Both the position numbers and the translations under genes were made by a program. Below, in pieces: positions 21,537 through 22,574 of a stretch of 22,574 bases of DNA (position 1 is the stretch's first letter; each line of letters begins with the position of its first letter). This DNA comes from UBA4655 sp964585575 (GTDB lineage: Bacteria > Planctomycetota > Planctomycetia > Pirellulales > UBA1268): positions 1-22,574 of the forward strand of contig CAZPEM010000042.1 of assembly GCA_964585575.1 (NCBI GenBank), in the 5' to 3' direction. Below the pieces are notes generated by a model. It was not told the origin of the DNA and did not search any database. It saw nothing but the letters and a program-made list of their open reading frames with translations.

Positions 21537-22574
21537 CTACTCCGCGGAGGCGAGGGAAGCGGGCTGGCCGTCTCGCATCGCCCCCAGGAGCGGGAAGAGG
21601 GCGGCATTGTCCTTCGCGTCGATGAACTCGCTGACGAAGTGCACCGACCCGTCGGCCATGCCGAAACCGGCGCCGCCGGCATGGTCGCTCCCCGGCGACT
21701 CGAAGAAGCCGTTGTTGAGGCCGCCGGGATTGCCGCGGGCGGGGTCGGTGGCCGTGACGAAGAGCGTCGACGCGCCGCCGACGGCCCAGCCGTCGAAGCT
21801 CGTGCGGTTGTCGGTGTTGGCCGCGCCCGCGAGGCCGTTGGGCCGCAGCCGCTGCAGTTCGCCGAGAAGGATCGTGTGCGACGATCCGTCGCGAACGGCC
21901 GCGATCCGCCGCGGATGGACCGTGCGAAAGAGGCCATCGACCGTCGCGTGTCCGTTGGGAAGTCCCTGAATGGTCCAGCTTGCCGGCGTGCCGGGATCGG
22001 CCGGGTCGTTGTGCTCGCAGTAGCGGTGGCGGCCGCTCCAGTCGGAATTGTTGCCGGAGCTGTTGAGAAATCCGTCCACGCGACCCATGCAGCCGCCGTA
22101 GTCGGTGCCGCCTCCCCGCCACGTGTCGCTCGGCAGGCTCTTGTGGTCGTCGCGTCCGGTACGGATGCCGCGGCGGCGGGTCGGGCAGTAGAAAAGCGGC
22201 ACGTCGGTCTGCGCGATCGAGGCGTTGCCGAGCACGTTGGTCTCGCGGTTCCACGCGGTGAACAGTGGCGTCTGATCGAGGTGTGGCAGGATCTCGAGCA
22301 GCCAGCTCGTGCCATGGAGGTTGTCTCCCGCGACGACGCCCGTGCGTCGGGCCTCGTTCCAGGGGTCGTAGCAGCCTTGGCAGTCGGGCTTGCGGTCGGT
22401 CGTCCGCGTCGCGGCCGGCAGGTGGCCGTTCGACGCCTCGTAGGCGAGGCAGCCGAGCGAGATCTGCTTGATGTTGTTCGCGCAGTGCACCCGCCTCGCC
22501 GATTCGCGGGCCGACTGGACGGCCGGGAGCAGCATCGTCAGGAGCAGGCCGATGATCGCGATCGTGACGAGCAG
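21537..22574 (-). CDS. DUF1559 protein, N-terminus beyond window (H-X9-DG)
   Basis: A second DUF1559 paralogue, cut by the window edge. The visible 345 residues start inside the prepilin-like helix (LLVTIAIIGLLLTMLLPAVQ), so only the leader and the GFxxxE-type cleavage site are missing. It shares with its neighbour CQGC in CQGCYDPWNEA, FYCPTRRRGIRTG, GGGTDYGGC, GELQRLRP, DGWAVGGASTLFVT, PGGLNN and the closing HAGGAGFGMADG (H-X9-DG). A longer insertion (NSSGNNSDWSGRHRYCEHND) distinguishes it. The tandem arrangement on the same strand points to local duplication. Confidence 0.93.
   Translation of the reverse strand: MLVTIAIIGLLLTMLLPAVQSARESARRVHCANNIKQISLGCLAYEASNGHLPAATRTTDRKPDCQGCYDPWNEARRTGVVAGDNLHGTSWLLEILPHLDQTPLFTAWNRETNVLGNASIAQTDVPLFYCPTRRRGIRTGRDDHKSLPSDTWRGGGTDYGGCMGRVDGFLNSSGNNSDWSGRHRYCEHNDPADPGTPASWTIQGLPNGHATVDGLFRTVHPRRIAAVRDGSSHTILLGELQRLRPNGLAGAANTDNRTSFDGWAVGGASTLFVTATDPARGNPGGLNNGFFESPGSDHAGGAGFGMADGSVHFVSEFIDAKDNAALFPLLGAMRDGQPASLASAE

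Noticed and set aside
1..22574. tRNA, rRNA, CRISPR array, insertion sequence or prophage
   Set aside because: No cloverleaf-like tRNA, regularly spaced repeats, transposase, integrase or phage gene was recognised on either strand.

Overview
The window reads as a chromosomal segment of a GC-rich planctomycete (Planctomycetota, probably a Pirellulales-like lineage). The strongest taxonomic evidence is the pair of tandem DUF1559 proteins at the right end, which have a prepilin-like N-terminus and an H-X9-DG motif. A small transthyretin-like lipoprotein follows them, a common planctomycete arrangement. The lipid A genes show a Gram-negative-type outer membrane. Most of the window is densely coding, and because of the high GC the antisense strands carry many long spurious open frames.

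Left part (1-6704, + strand): a secreted M28 zinc peptidase with a C-terminal PDZ domain stands alone. Next comes a four-gene envelope operon: an OmpH/Skp-like periplasmic chaperone, LpxC, LpxA and a Gfo/Idh/MocA oxidoreductase. The last three genes are joined by ATGA stop/start overlaps. The oxidoreductase next to lpxA resembles GnnA-type UDP-GlcNAc 3-dehydrogenases, so a 3-amino-sugar lipid A is possible. A secreted protein of unknown function follows.

Middle (6733-11713, - strand): an ABC-2-type permease without an adjacent ATPase, then a GNAT acetyltransferase and two overlapping M16 peptidase-like genes. The upstream M16 protein has the R/Y substrate-binding pair but no HxxEH. The downstream one has HxxEH but no R/Y pair. 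This is the signature of a heterodimeric M16B protease.

Middle right (11870-15703, + strand): a four-gene Mn/Zn/Fe-type ABC importer (TroA-like lipoprotein, ATPase, two permeases) with every junction an ATGA overlap. The last permease carries a C-terminal DtxR/MntR-like domain with recognisable metal-ligand positions. An AT-rich perfect inverted repeat overlaps the start of the first gene. Together they look like a self-contained metal-sensing import system, reminiscent of chlamydial YtgCR (also in the PVC superphylum). This is the most interesting locus here.

Right part: endonuclease IV (-) diverges from a small membrane-anchored protein (+). After a repeat-bearing gap comes a large secreted alpha/beta hydrolase (+), converging on the transthyretin-like lipoprotein and the two DUF1559 genes (-), the second of which runs off the window.

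A dispersed, structured repeat family lies in the gaps. Two full copies (8307-8461 and 17461-17591) are bounded by inverted GGGGCTGCCCGTG ends and contain two internal hairpin arms. Partial copies of one end occur at 31-55 and 17613-17636. No tRNA, rRNA, CRISPR array or insertion sequence was recognised.
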